Of a DNA stretch of 64,000 nt, positions 9,736-18,581 are shown piece after piece. This DNA comes from Acinetobacter sp. XH1741 (GTDB taxonomy: Bacteria; Pseudomonadota; Gammaproteobacteria; Pseudomonadales; Moraxellaceae): NCBI RefSeq assembly GCF_041021895.1, contig NZ_CP157428.1, positions 3,038,001 to 3,102,000 of the forward strand, given 5' to 3'. Positions within the stretch are counted from its first letter, which is position 1. Every line of letters begins with the position of its first letter. A program made the position numbers and the translations under genes. The notes beneath the pieces were generated by a model. It was given only the letters and a program-made list of their open reading frames with translations, searched no databases and was not told the origin of the DNA.

Positions 9736-9752
9736 GGCGTAGATTTGGCGTA
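9736..9752 (+). repeat. Candidate integrase arm-type sites, left end
   Basis: Two copies of GGCGTA lie 11 bp apart (9736 and 9747) in the sequence TTTTGGCGTAGATTTGGCG, inside the prophage 36 bp from attL. An equally spaced pair occurs at the right end (54702 and 54713), as expected for arm-binding sites of a tyrosine integrase. Confidence 0.5.
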
Positions 9753-9780
9753 ATGCGCTTTTTATCCACAGGTTTTTGAC

Positions 9781-9972
9781 CTAATTTTGCTTCTTATCAA
9801 AGGTCCATCTTTTGCCATTGTAAGTCACAGTGCCATCTAAATTAATGGTCAACTCTTTTAATGAGTAGTCATAGATTTTAAGAACATTCCCGTTCTTATC
9901 TAAATCAGCGGGTAGATTGCAAGTATTTTCCATCCTGCCCGCTTCCGAAACCATGATCATGACTTGCGACAT
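9781..9972 (-). CDS. Small hypothetical phage protein
   Basis: 63 aa, unrecognised. The start is taken at 9972, where ATG overlaps the stop of the upstream lipoprotein ORF (TGATG), so translation is probably coupled. The C-terminal part (ELTINLDGTVTYNGKRWTFDKKQ) resembles a small beta-sheet fold, and there is one Cys. It is the last gene of the late operon, downstream of endolysin, where lysis accessory genes usually lie. Confidence 0.5.
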   Translation of the reverse strand: MSQVMIMVSEAGRMENTCNLPADLDKNGNVLKIYDYSLKELTINLDGTVTYNGKRWTFDKKQN

Positions 9973-10091
9973 CACAAAGCCCTTACACAAATCGAGACAT
10001 TCACATTACTATTAATTGTGTGAGCTGTGCAACCTGAGAATAGGAGGCACAGCAGTGTGATGATTGATGCAACTTTAGTGCGTTTACACAT
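9972..10091 (-). CDS. Tiny lipoprotein, possible outer-membrane spanin-like subunit
   Basis: 39 aa with a textbook lipoprotein signal: MCKRTK, a hydrophobic stretch and lipobox LLFSGC near residue 21, leaving an ~18-residue mature peptide. GAAGTAAC lies upstream of the ATG at 10091. Size, lipobox and position just after the endolysin resemble Rz1-type o-spanins, but no partner i-spanin is apparent and the mature part is not proline-rich. It could equally be a small conversion lipoprotein. Confidence 0.5.
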   Translation of the reverse strand: MCKRTKVASIITLLCLLFSGCTAHTINSNVNVSICVRAL

Positions 10092-10096
10092 ATAAG

Positions 10097-10651
10097 TTAC
10101 TTCTTTAAAAAGAGTGCTCGTTCTGCTTCTCGGCGACGAACTAGGCCCTTCATAACCTTGCCACCTGCTTTGTTCCACACAAGGAATTGATCAGCAGCGC
10201 CTTGATAGTCACCTTTATTCAGTTTTTTTAATAAGGTTGAATTATTAAATGCACCTGAGCCAATGTTGTAAGTCAGCGATACCAAAGCATCAAATTGGTT
10301 TTGAGTTAAAGGCACAGTAACCGATTCATTTACAGTCTTTTCAAATTTGGCTAAGTCGTGTTTGAAGTAGGCTTTAGCTTGCTCAGGTGTACAAGTATCC
10401 CCTTTTTTTACCTTCACGCCATTAGGATAAACTGTTGTGCCAGTACCAATGGTCCAGATGCCCACACCATCGTCATAGGCTGTGAATCGTGTGCCTTCAA
10501 AACTAGAAATTAGGTCAACGCCAACATCACTTGTAGTTTTTCCACCTGGTGCAAGTTTATCGACTACTTTATTTAAATCGTCTACTTGTGCCTGTGTAAG
10601 CTTGCCGCCTGCGATCACTCGGGCAGCGTCGAAGAATGGTTTAGTTGTCAT
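10097..10651 (-). CDS. Endolysin, GH24 lysozyme (muramidase)
   Basis: A 184-aa T4-lysozyme-type muramidase that cuts the glycan backbone of peptidoglycan at lysis. The catalytic pattern is near residue 50: Glu in SFEGTRFTAYDD, then Asp, then Thr in IGTGTT. The fold continues through LTQNQFDALVSLTYNIGSGAF and ends with the conserved LVRRREAERALF. There is no signal peptide or SAR anchor, so release should depend on the holin encoded immediately upstream. The ATG at 10651 has AAAGGTG at good spacing; the genes overlap by 11 bp. A ~45-residue N-terminal extension of unknown role precedes the catalytic domain. Confidence 0.9.
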   Translation of the reverse strand: MTTKPFFDAARVIAGGKLTQAQVDDLNKVVDKLAPGGKTTSDVGVDLISSFEGTRFTAYDDGVGIWTIGTGTTVYPNGVKVKKGDTCTPEQAKAYFKHDLAKFEKTVNESVTVPLTQNQFDALVSLTYNIGSGAFNNSTLLKKLNKGDYQGAADQFLVWNKAGGKVMKGLVRRREAERALFLKK

Positions 10652-10859
10652 TTGATTCACCTTTCTTTTTCTCTAACTCAGAGCTACCAAAATAAAAGCC
10701 ACATGCAGTTGTCATAGCCCCTGCAATGAAACCCAATGCCGTATTGATCAGATTGCTGTTTTCTCGCGGCATATCCACAAAAAATAAAGCAATCACTAAA
10801 ACAAACATCAGTCCCACTAATGCGAAAGCTAGATAAGCTCTTGTGTTTTCACTATTCAT
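10641..10859 (-). CDS. Holin-like small membrane protein
   Basis: 72 aa with two predicted membrane helices (YLAFALVGLMFVLVIALFF near 9-27 and LINTALGFIAGAMTTACGFYF near 37-57) and a charged C-terminus (ELEKKKGE). Size, topology and the position directly before the endolysin fit a phage holin that permeabilises the inner membrane at lysis. The start overlaps the upstream stop by 4 bp, so the lysis genes are coupled. Family assignment is by context; the sequence itself was not recognised. Confidence 0.7.
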   Translation of the reverse strand: MNSENTRAYLAFALVGLMFVLVIALFFVDMPRENSNLINTALGFIAGAMTTACGFYFGSSELEKKKGESNDN

Positions 10860-11212
10860 CGTCCTGCTTCCTCTAACCGTGAAACCTTCTCTTTAATTAA
10901 AGATTGATCTTGGCTTAATTGAATAATTGAAGATCCAACCCAAGCGCACAGCGAAAATACGATTCCTGCAAAGATGCCAAGCAGTACACACAATACAGAA
11001 ATTCCACCATCTTGCGCTGCTGTGCGGTTTTCTAAATTGGCGACTTTGATATCCAATGTATCGATATCCTTTTTGTTCTGTTCGCTAGTCTCTTTGTGTG
11101 CTTCATTAATAAAAGTCAGTCGAGTAACATGATCTGACAACATGCGAATATCACTCTGAATTGAGTCAATTTTCTTTTCAAATCTCAACCCGTATGATTC
11201 ATTTTCAGTCAT
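10856..11212 (-). CDS. Coiled-coil protein with C-terminal membrane helix
   Basis: 118 aa, starting at 11212 after a strong AAAGGGGGAAGG site. Residues ~10-75 form a probable coiled coil (IDSIQSDIRMLSDHVTRL, then KKDIDTLDIKVANLEN). A single membrane segment follows (VLCVLLGIFAGIVFSLCAWV) and then a short helical tail. No enzymatic motif is seen. It lies between the tail-tip gene and the holin, and could be a second holin, an antiholin or a superinfection-exclusion type protein. A terminator sits just upstream. Confidence 0.6.
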   Translation of the reverse strand: MTENESYGLRFEKKIDSIQSDIRMLSDHVTRLTFINEAHKETSEQNKKDIDTLDIKVANLENRTAAQDGGISVLCVLLGIFAGIVFSLCAWVGSSIIQLSQDQSLIKEKVSRLEEAGR

Positions 11213-11240
11213 GCCTTCCCCCTTTCGTTTAGGCAATAAA

Positions 11241-11260
11241 AAAGCACCCGGTTGGGTGCT
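11241..11260 (-). terminator. Intrinsic terminator after the J-like gene
   Basis: On the minus strand, GCACCC AACC GGGTGC is followed by TTTTTTATT. It lies between the tail-tip gene and the lysis genes, pointing with late transcription. Confidence 0.85.
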
Positions 11261-11261
11261 G

Positions 11262-14200
11262 TTACTTTTTCATTTCAATAACACTTAACGTTCTCGAAGT
11301 AATCATAAAGTTGCTTCTTGATTCCACATTTAATGGAATATTAACGCCCTCCTGTCGAGCAAATCCTGCTTTAAGTGTGTAGGTAACATTGCCAATAGTA
11401 CTGTTATCATCAATAGCTGAAACGATAACCGCAGTCCCGTTGAAATTGACATTAATAGTACCAGTTTCAAGATTTGCACCTAATGAACCCCGTCCAATTA
11501 AATTTCCATTCCGATATATAGAAATATAAAAAGAAGCCATGGCCCTGTCATTTGCTGCAATTGGATTACCTCGTCCGTCACTTACACTAAAAGCGCCAAA
11601 AGTAGGTGTGCAAATATTTACTGAAGCATCAATTCTAACTTTTCCACCACTTCTATTTAACGTTACTTGTAAAAGTGTACCTATATGATTTTCCCACGCT
11701 GATAGGTGGTTGTTAAAATCATTATTAGGCTGTCCACTTGTAACTCCACCTGCAAAAGTAGTGATAGTCTTTACATCAATTGCTTTTACACCTATTGGAA
11801 CTGTTACAGCTTCATCTTTAATTTTTAAAGTATCAATTGCGCCATCTTCAATATTCGCAGTTTTGACTTTAATTGTCCCCAAGTCTGCACTAATAACGCT
11901 TAAGTTTTCAGCCCAGATCCTATTCGCATTGATATATCCAAAACTACCATTGTCGACATACAATCCACGCGGAATAACAGTACCGTTTGGCAAAGTAACT
12001 GGAGTATTTTGCAGTGTCATTAATGGTTTAGGTTCTACATCATCAACACCGACAGGCGTACCAAACTGAATTGCATCATAATTGAATATGAAAGTTGAAG
12101 TCGTACCATCATTCATTGATCCATGACCAGAAACATGGCCATTTACATCGAACTTAGTAAACTGCTGAGCATAGATGCCATCAACACTTTCACTGACATT
12201 TTGAATAGACGCACTATTCTCACCGACTTTTGTTTGCAACGTTTCCGTTACTTTTATCGTTGAAGAAATAGCACTAGCATTTGCATTGATTTGTTGCTGA
12301 AACAAAGCATTATTTGCGTTCATCTGTGCAGATACTTGATCAGTAAGTTTAGCTTGCGCCAAATCACCTTCAATACGTGCTGACTGCTCAGACCATACAC
12401 CAGCATAACCTCCATCACTGCCGATTAAATCAGATTCCGAGCCAATCAACGGCGGGTTTAGCTGAGCATAAACCCCATCGATTCTGGTTGTTTGGGCAAT
12501 GATCTTGTTGTCAACGTCTTTAACATCAGACTTAACTTGATCAAGCGCACCTGTACTTGCTTTGCCAGACAAATCAAGTTGAATTGATTGTATTTGTTCA
12601 GCATTTGCAGCAGAGCGAGAAGCCGCAACGTTTGCAGTTGATAAAGCAGTTGCTGAGGTTGATTTCGCTTCATTTGCATTATCTGCTGCATTATTTGCAG
12701 TAGTAGTCGCTGTCGATGCCTCTGCATGTGCTTGCTGCGCCATAGAAGCTGCTGAGCCTGCTTGTGTTGCAGCAGTATCAGCTTTGCTTATTGCAGATGC
12801 AGCATTCTGTTTAGCTTCATTTGCATTTGTATCAGCAGTATTTACCCTGCTATCTAATACAGTTAAAGCCTGAGCATTACTTTCAGATTTAGACACAGCA
12901 GATTCAGCACTTTGTCGTACATTCGCAAGAGCACTATCGTTGCTTGCAATATAAGTATCAATCTTTTGAACTGTTACTTTATCGCCTTCAATACGCGCCT
13001 GCACCTCTTGTTGAGCGTAAGCCTGTAACCCATTTAACTCAGCAGTAGTCGAATCAACACGCTTACTTACTGCAAGATCACCTTCGATACGTGCTGACTG
13101 CTCAGACCAGACACCAGCATAGCCGCCATCATTGCCGATTAAGTCAGATTCCGAGCCAATCAACGGTGGGTTTAACTGAGCATAAACTCCGTCAATTCTG
13201 GTCGTTTGAGCAATGATCTTGTTATCAACATCTTTAACATCAGACTTAACTTGATCAAGCGCACCGGTACTTGCTTTGCCAGACAAATCAAGTTGAATTG
13301 ACTGAATCTGTTGCGCATTTGCAGCAGATTGAGATGCCGCAACGTTTGCAGTTGATAAAGCAGTTGCTGAGGTTGATTTCGCTTCATTTGCATTATCTGC
13401 TGCATTATTTGCAGTAGTATTTGCCGTTGAAGCCTCTGCATGTGCTTGCTGCGCAAGTGATGCTGCTGAGCCTGCTTGTGTTGCAGCAGTATCAGCTTTG
13501 CTTATTGCAGATGCAGCATTCTGCTTAGCCTCATTTGCATTTGTATTAGCAGTATTTACTCTGCTATCTAATACAGTTAAAGCCTGAGCATTACTTTCAG
13601 ATTTAGACACAGCAGATTCAGCACTTTGTCGTACATTTGCGAGAGCACTGTCATTACTAGCTCTATAATCAGTCAATGCTTTAGCAACAACTTTGTCACC
13701 TTCAATTCGGGCAATTTGCTCTGAATTTATGCTTGCTGCATTTTCATTTACAGAAACAACTACTTGATCTGTACGTTTTGCCTGTAATAAATCTCCTTCT
13801 TGTACAGCAGATAGAATTGACCAGACACCAGCATAGCCAGCATCATTACCTATTAAATCGGACTCAGAACCTATTAATGATGGCTTTGTAACGACTTCAA
13901 CGCCCGTTACTCGTTCTGCTAAAGCCTTATCTGCATCTATTCGTGCATTACTTTCATCTGTAACTAATGCACGAGTTTGCACGTCATTATTAACCGACTC
14001 AGCTCGAACAGACTCAATCAACGTTGCACTTGCAGCATCTGCTTCAGCACGAGCTTGAGCTTCCTGTTGAATTGCTGCTTTGTTGTTACCAGTTTGTGCA
14101 ACTACAGTGTCAATTCTCAGTGATAATGCACTATCAGCATCGGCACGAGCTTCGGCTTCCTGCTGAATTGCAGCTGCATTATCCGAAGAACTTGCGCTGA

Positions 14201-17072
14201 CAGTATCAATTCTTTGAGAAAGATGATCATCACCACTAATTCTTTCTTCTTTTTCAGTAGTAATAGCTGTATCGCGTGATCTAGCTTCATTAAGAATTGC
14301 AGCTTCACGCGCTTGTTGCTCTGAAAAATCGGCATTAATACGGTTTTGCACTTCTTGATCAATTAAACGTTTTGCTGAATCAACATCACTAATTCGAGCT
14401 TCACGCTCTAATGCAAGATTACTATTTGCTTGATCTACTGCCTGTTGAACTGAGTTTTTCCGATCACTAACCTCTTGGGCAATCTGATCTTTCGTAATTC
14501 GAATATCTTGAATGATGCCCGGAATCTGAACATCAATAGCCTCAATTTGATCAATCTTAGTTTTTAAATCCTGACTAAGTTGGGTTTCACTGATTTGATC
14601 ATTCAAGAGCTCAAGAACATCTGTTGCATCGGCAGAAGTTGTCGCATGAGTCCAGTCCGACCATGGTCCCACATTTCCGATACGGTCGATCAAACGAGCT
14701 TGATAAAATTGAGTTAGGTTTGGCTGCAAACCTTGAATCGTATGTGTAGTAGTTGGATAAGCAAATAAGCCCAATTGAGCAATATTGCTGGTACCATCGG
14801 GCGATACACGAATTTCAGTATAAGCAGTATCAAGCGCACCTGTGGCTGGGAAGCCCCAGTTGAGTTTTATACCGAACAAAATCCCTGTCGCTTGGATAAA
14901 AGCCAGTTTAGGCGGCAAGCCTTGCTTACCTGAGAGTTCAGTCAATACCGAATAAACTGGTAAAGAAGCTATCTCAAAAGCTGAAATTGCCGTTACACGT
15001 GCTTGATATTGACCCGCATAAATACCAGGTACTTCGACTGAGTTATTGCCAGTGATTGGTAATTTAATCCAACTCCCGTCATCTTTGCGCCATTCAACTA
15101 GATACTTAACGGCCCCTTTAGCCTGCGCCCAAGTCACAATCATTGTTGCTACATTGATGCCCTGATCAACTCGGTTTTCACTAGTAACAACGACATCAGT
15201 TACAGGATCCTGAATTGTTGGGTTCACAATCGAAATCGGAACCTCATCAAAATAAGCACCCTTGTCAATTGCATCAAACTTGGCTGGGTTATATTGAAGT
15301 GCTGTGACTGAAAATTGATGACTTTCGTCTTGAGTAATAGAGATCACCCGAAACTTCATTGTTGCCAAGTCTTGAGCATCCATTACCCACACGTTTTGTG
15401 TAGCAATAGCATCAAACTCATGAGTAACAGTAACAACACGACCTGTGATTGATTGAACAATTCGTGTTTGAGCTTTGCCATCCTCGCCATTAATAATAAG
15501 TCGGTCACCAGCAACTGCCACAACATCATCACGATCTAGCGTTATACTTTTACGATCAGCTGAGATTTTAGAAACACGACCACCATTAGCTCGTCCTGCA
15601 AATAGAGGGTCCGCAATATCAATAACTCTTCCCGGCTGCGGAATATGACCATCCAGACCAACTTTGAAACTGACGGTTCGAGTTTCTAACTGCTCAGACT
15701 TTAAAGCCCACCAGCCAGCTCGCTGCGATTGTCCACGCGAAGTGCATCCCCAAGCATCAATTTCTAAAATTCGAACTTGGCCTGCTTCAGCAATCGCCTT
15801 TTCATCACGAACAAACTCATATTCAGTTTTATAGTGATTAGCCGGGTTATCCCACGCAACTTTTACAACATTGTGCCGATCACGTGCACGAGTACCTGCA
15901 TACTCAAAATTGCCACCAATGACATTGGCACGTGTATAAGTGAAATATGTATCTTGGGGAATATCCGCATCACAAATAATGCTATTACCATCCCAAAATG
16001 TGATGGCACGGAATACACCAGCTAACTTAGTTAAAATCTCAAAGGCACCTTCTGCGCCCTGAAGATAAACATTACATGTAAAACGTGGTTCTAGACCGCC
16101 CAACCCATCCGGTACCATCTGATCACAGTATTGGGCTAAACGATATAAGGACCACTTATCAACCATTAGCGGGGTTAATCGGTCGCCCAAAGCATAACGG
16201 TCTACGGTGCATATATCGTAATAGATCCATGCCGGGTTATTAGAATATGCCTCTTTGAAAGTACCGTCCCACATCCCAACATATTGTCGTGTTGCTGGAT
16301 TGTAGTTAGTAGGAACCTTTAGAATTCTTCCCTTTGTATCTGCAGCAACTTTAGCAACGTTTCCGAAAGTCTCAGCATCGTATTGAAGGCCCAATAATGC
16401 TGTATTTGGGTAACGTAATTTTGCATCAATGACTTCAGTCACTGCTTCAATATACATCTTGTCACTAATATACTCAGATGAAGAATTCGGAGAAAGACGA
16501 CGTATGCGAATAAGCCAACCTGAGTCAGCTCGAGGTAAATCAATACGATGAGCACGCTCATAATTAGCAGAAGTTTTATCTGAAATCTTTGTTTTTAGTA
16601 CTTCAGTCCAGATACCCCCATCTGTTTGAACATCTATGGCGTATTCGATTGTTATACCGGACACATCACCATTTGTGGCGTTTTGACTTCGTAATGGCCC
16701 CCATTTTAAGCGTAAACGTACAGCATCAAGGTCTAGATTACTAAATGCACGAACCCATGGTGTTTCCGACTTTAATTCAACATTGATGGCAGTTTCACTT
16801 TCGACTGCCGGAAAGCCCTCAATGTATTCCTGATCATTGGTGCCTTTCCTAAAATCAACTTTTACATTTTCAAAATTAAAACCTCCATCTGCGTTTTGCA
16901 GTGGGGTTTCTTCTAAAAACACTGATTGAAACCCATTTGCCAACCCTTCAATTTCACCTTCAGCTAATCCATAAAGAACTTTAATAAATGTCTTAGATTG
17001 AGCTGAATCTTGTGAAATAACTGGCTGTCTTGGTTGGTTGTTTCCTTTTTTTGCGCCCACTACTGCATTCAT
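11262..17072 (-). CDS. Tip attachment / host-specificity protein J
   Basis: A ~1936-aa lambda-J-like central tail fibre that contacts the host receptor. The start is taken at 17072 (MNAVVGAKKG); a GTG 12 bp upstream is possible. The N-terminal third (VLYGLAEGEIEGLANG, then the WGCTSRGQSQRAGWWALKSE motif near 450) is typical of J. Fibronectin-III-like segments span roughly 640-820, and a long helical, Ala/Glu/Asp-rich stalk covers ~830-1500, containing two near-identical 238-residue repeats plus a third partial copy of the GSESDLIGNDGGYAGVWS motif. The end carries a DUF1983-like domain (TLKAGFARQEGVN). It is last in the lambda-like order M-L-K-I-J. The repeats make it unusually long (lambda J is ~1130 aa). 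Confidence 0.9.
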   Translation of the reverse strand: MNAVVGAKKGNNQPRQPVISQDSAQSKTFIKVLYGLAEGEIEGLANGFQSVFLEETPLQNADGGFNFENVKVDFRKGTNDQEYIEGFPAVESETAINVELKSETPWVRAFSNLDLDAVRLRLKWGPLRSQNATNGDVSGITIEYAIDVQTDGGIWTEVLKTKISDKTSANYERAHRIDLPRADSGWLIRIRRLSPNSSSEYISDKMYIEAVTEVIDAKLRYPNTALLGLQYDAETFGNVAKVAADTKGRILKVPTNYNPATRQYVGMWDGTFKEAYSNNPAWIYYDICTVDRYALGDRLTPLMVDKWSLYRLAQYCDQMVPDGLGGLEPRFTCNVYLQGAEGAFEILTKLAGVFRAITFWDGNSIICDADIPQDTYFTYTRANVIGGNFEYAGTRARDRHNVVKVAWDNPANHYKTEYEFVRDEKAIAEAGQVRILEIDAWGCTSRGQSQRAGWWALKSEQLETRTVSFKVGLDGHIPQPGRVIDIADPLFAGRANGGRVSKISADRKSITLDRDDVVAVAGDRLIINGEDGKAQTRIVQSITGRVVTVTHEFDAIATQNVWVMDAQDLATMKFRVISITQDESHQFSVTALQYNPAKFDAIDKGAYFDEVPISIVNPTIQDPVTDVVVTSENRVDQGINVATMIVTWAQAKGAVKYLVEWRKDDGSWIKLPITGNNSVEVPGIYAGQYQARVTAISAFEIASLPVYSVLTELSGKQGLPPKLAFIQATGILFGIKLNWGFPATGALDTAYTEIRVSPDGTSNIAQLGLFAYPTTTHTIQGLQPNLTQFYQARLIDRIGNVGPWSDWTHATTSADATDVLELLNDQISETQLSQDLKTKIDQIEAIDVQIPGIIQDIRITKDQIAQEVSDRKNSVQQAVDQANSNLALEREARISDVDSAKRLIDQEVQNRINADFSEQQAREAAILNEARSRDTAITTEKEERISGDDHLSQRIDTVSASSSDNAAAIQQEAEARADADSALSLRIDTVVAQTGNNKAAIQQEAQARAEADAASATLIESVRAESVNNDVQTRALVTDESNARIDADKALAERVTGVEVVTKPSLIGSESDLIGNDAGYAGVWSILSAVQEGDLLQAKRTDQVVVSVNENAASINSEQIARIEGDKVVAKALTDYRASNDSALANVRQSAESAVSKSESNAQALTVLDSRVNTANTNANEAKQNAASAISKADTAATQAGSAASLAQQAHAEASTANTTANNAADNANEAKSTSATALSTANVAASQSAANAQQIQSIQLDLSGKASTGALDQVKSDVKDVDNKIIAQTTRIDGVYAQLNPPLIGSESDLIGNDGGYAGVWSEQSARIEGDLAVSKRVDSTTAELNGLQAYAQQEVQARIEGDKVTVQKIDTYIASNDSALANVRQSAESAVSKSESNAQALTVLDSRVNTADTNANEAKQNAASAISKADTAATQAGSAASMAQQAHAEASTATTTANNAADNANEAKSTSATALSTANVAASRSAANAEQIQSIQLDLSGKASTGALDQVKSDVKDVDNKIIAQTTRIDGVYAQLNPPLIGSESDLIGSDGGYAGVWSEQSARIEGDLAQAKLTDQVSAQMNANNALFQQQINANASAISSTIKVTETLQTKVGENSASIQNVSESVDGIYAQQFTKFDVNGHVSGHGSMNDGTTSTFIFNYDAIQFGTPVGVDDVEPKPLMTLQNTPVTLPNGTVIPRGLYVDNGSFGYINANRIWAENLSVISADLGTIKVKTANIEDGAIDTLKIKDEAVTVPIGVKAIDVKTITTFAGGVTSGQPNNDFNNHLSAWENHIGTLLQVTLNRSGGKVRIDASVNICTPTFGAFSVSDGRGNPIAANDRAMASFYISIYRNGNLIGRGSLGANLETGTINVNFNGTAVIVSAIDDNSTIGNVTYTLKAGFARQEGVNIPLNVESRSNFMITSRTLSVIEMKK
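12355..13674 (-). repeat. Tandem ~714-bp repeats within the J-like gene
   Basis: The segment near 12355-12960 matches that near 13069-13674 at a constant 714-bp offset (238 codons), so the frame is kept. Base differences are scattered and mostly synonymous. A third, shorter relative of the start of the unit lies near 13790-13890. The unit encodes a helical coiled-coil stalk. Confidence 0.85.
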
Positions 17073-17087
17073 TAGAAATCTCACGCA

Positions 17088-17112
17088 ATAAAAAAGGCGC
17101 CAAAAAGCGCCT
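17088..17112 (-). terminator. Intrinsic terminator between I and J genes
   Basis: The minus strand reads GGCGC TTTTT GGCGCC then TTTTTTATT. It falls in the 56-bp gap between the tail assembly protein I gene and the J-like gene. Confidence 0.8.
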
Positions 17113-17128
17113 GTTCAATAATTAAAAT

Positions 17129-17800
17129 TTACATCTGATCTTCAGGATATTGACCTGCGCTGACAATGAAACCACCGATTTCACGTTGTCCATATAAAAT
17201 GGGTACTGGGTTGCCCTGAGCAACTGTGGTAACCGCTCCGCCAAAGCCTTTATTGGCACGGTTACCGTCTTGGTTTTGGTCTTGAGTATTATCAATTTTT
17301 GGCATTAGCATTTGGGCAATACCCCCGACCATCATCCCAACACCTGCTCCAATCAAGCCTTGTGCAGCGACAGCGCCTGCTCCCGTCCAGCCTGCTACGA
17401 CCCCCACAATTACCCCGACTACAACCATGACCGCACCGAGAATAGTCTGTAGACCTCCATTACCACCAGCCCCCACAACTCGTGGAACAATGTGTATAGT
17501 GTCAGCTTCAGTAGACATATCAAGCTGTTCTTCACCAATGTTATCGCCGGTAATGAGCCGCTTAGTTTCATGGTCATAAATTGCAGGCCGTTTCTTTCCT
17601 CGCTTTTTACTCAAATTCTTACCCTTTAAAAACACAGCAAAACGTAGGCCTTGCTCATGAGCATGCAACATAAATTGTTCAAAGCCAGCGATCTGGACGG
17701 ATAATGCGCGCATAGCTTCGCGGGTATTTGCGACATCGAGCTTAAATTCACGACCAAATTTTTGCCCCAAGATGCCGTACAACTTAATTGTTTTTAACAT
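17129..17800 (-). CDS. Tail assembly protein I-like
   Basis: 223 aa, matching lambda tail protein I. Residues 1-105 form a ubiquitin-like (ThiS/beta-grasp) domain (MLKTIKLYGILGQKFGREFKL, residues 1-21 in outline), a Gly/Val/Ala-rich membrane-like stretch spans ~115-170 (VMVVVGVIVGVVAGWTGAGA), and the C-terminus NPVPILYGQREIGGFIVSAGQ is diagnostic of the family. It acts in tail-tip assembly with K, L and J. The start overlaps the K-like gene by 17 bp. Confidence 0.88.
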   Translation of the reverse strand: MLKTIKLYGILGQKFGREFKLDVANTREAMRALSVQIAGFEQFMLHAHEQGLRFAVFLKGKNLSKKRGKKRPAIYDHETKRLITGDNIGEEQLDMSTEADTIHIVPRVVGAGGNGGLQTILGAVMVVVGVIVGVVAGWTGAGAVAAQGLIGAGVGMMVGGIAQMLMPKIDNTQDQNQDGNRANKGFGGAVTTVAQGNPVPILYGQREIGGFIVSAGQYPEDQM

Positions 17801-18575
17801 CTCTATGCCTCAAGATTTTTACCGTTCTTGTTGACCATTGCTGTCCGAAGATTTCACGAATAGATTTACGGTCGTGAAGTTGATGCAAAATTAAGGTATT
17901 GCCAATACAAGGTTCAGTTTCTTCTGACTTTAAATTTGCATTATCTCCCAGCCAAATGATGCAATGATTTGGGTGTTCTGTTCGTGGTACTCGACAAATC
18001 AACATATCTCCATATTGCGGAGTGTCCACTTCATAGAAACCGGCTTTCGGATAGTTATCAATCAATATTGACGGATGATCTTTGTCCTCCCACCAAACAT
18101 CTTTTCGTTCAAAGTCTGGCAATTTAATACCAAGTTCGCGGTCATAAAAATCACGAACCAATGCATAACAATCCTGAAAATGATGAATATAGTTTCTTCC
18201 GACCAAAGGGGCGCGATAACCACAAGGTTCATAAACTTGAAAATCCAGATCGGGATATGAACAAATTACCCATGGCTTTTTATGGAGTTCAATTTGGATA
18301 CGATCTAAATCAGTAGCTCGGGTCGTGCCATCTGGATGCGAATGAACATAAGCTTGAATTTCACCCTGATTTTCTGCAGACACGAGATCTTCAGGGTCGA
18401 TTTCAAAATTAGTTGTTTTATCCTGTTTAATGATGCCATTTTGATCATAAATTGTTGGGGCAATATTAGTGCATGGTAAATATTTACCACCGACAATTAA
18501 CCCACAACATTCTTCCGGATAACATTTTTCAGCATGGGCCATGATCGCTTTTTTAATTTTTGCTGTCAGTTTCAT
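17784..18575 (-). CDS. Tail tip protein K-like: JAMM protease plus NlpC/P60 domain
   Basis: 263 aa with two domains. The N-terminal JAB1/MPN domain has PEECCGLIVGG (catalytic-type Glu) and the metal motif VHSHPDG followed by Asp near residues 75-90. The C-terminal half is NlpC/P60-like with the nucleophile Cys in FQDCYALVRDFY near 137 and His in HPNHCIIWLG near 205. Lambda K has this same arrangement; it is thought to process tail-tip parts or peptidoglycan during entry. It sits between L- and I-like genes in the conserved order. Confidence 0.9.
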   Translation of the reverse strand: MKLTAKIKKAIMAHAEKCYPEECCGLIVGGKYLPCTNIAPTIYDQNGIIKQDKTTNFEIDPEDLVSAENQGEIQAYVHSHPDGTTRATDLDRIQIELHKKPWVICSYPDLDFQVYEPCGYRAPLVGRNYIHHFQDCYALVRDFYDRELGIKLPDFERKDVWWEDKDHPSILIDNYPKAGFYEVDTPQYGDMLICRVPRTEHPNHCIIWLGDNANLKSEETEPCIGNTLILHQLHDRKSIREIFGQQWSTRTVKILRHRDVKNN

Positions 18576-18581
18576 AAGACC

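Noticed and set aside
12355-13674. CRISPR-like or transposon repeats in the J-like gene
   Set aside because: The units are long, in frame, coding and tandem; there are no spacers, terminal inverted repeats or transposase. No CRISPR array was seen anywhere in the window.
15777-16025. Plus-strand ORFs inside the J-like and tape measure genes
   Set aside because: They are frame shadows of long genes and have no supporting start signals.
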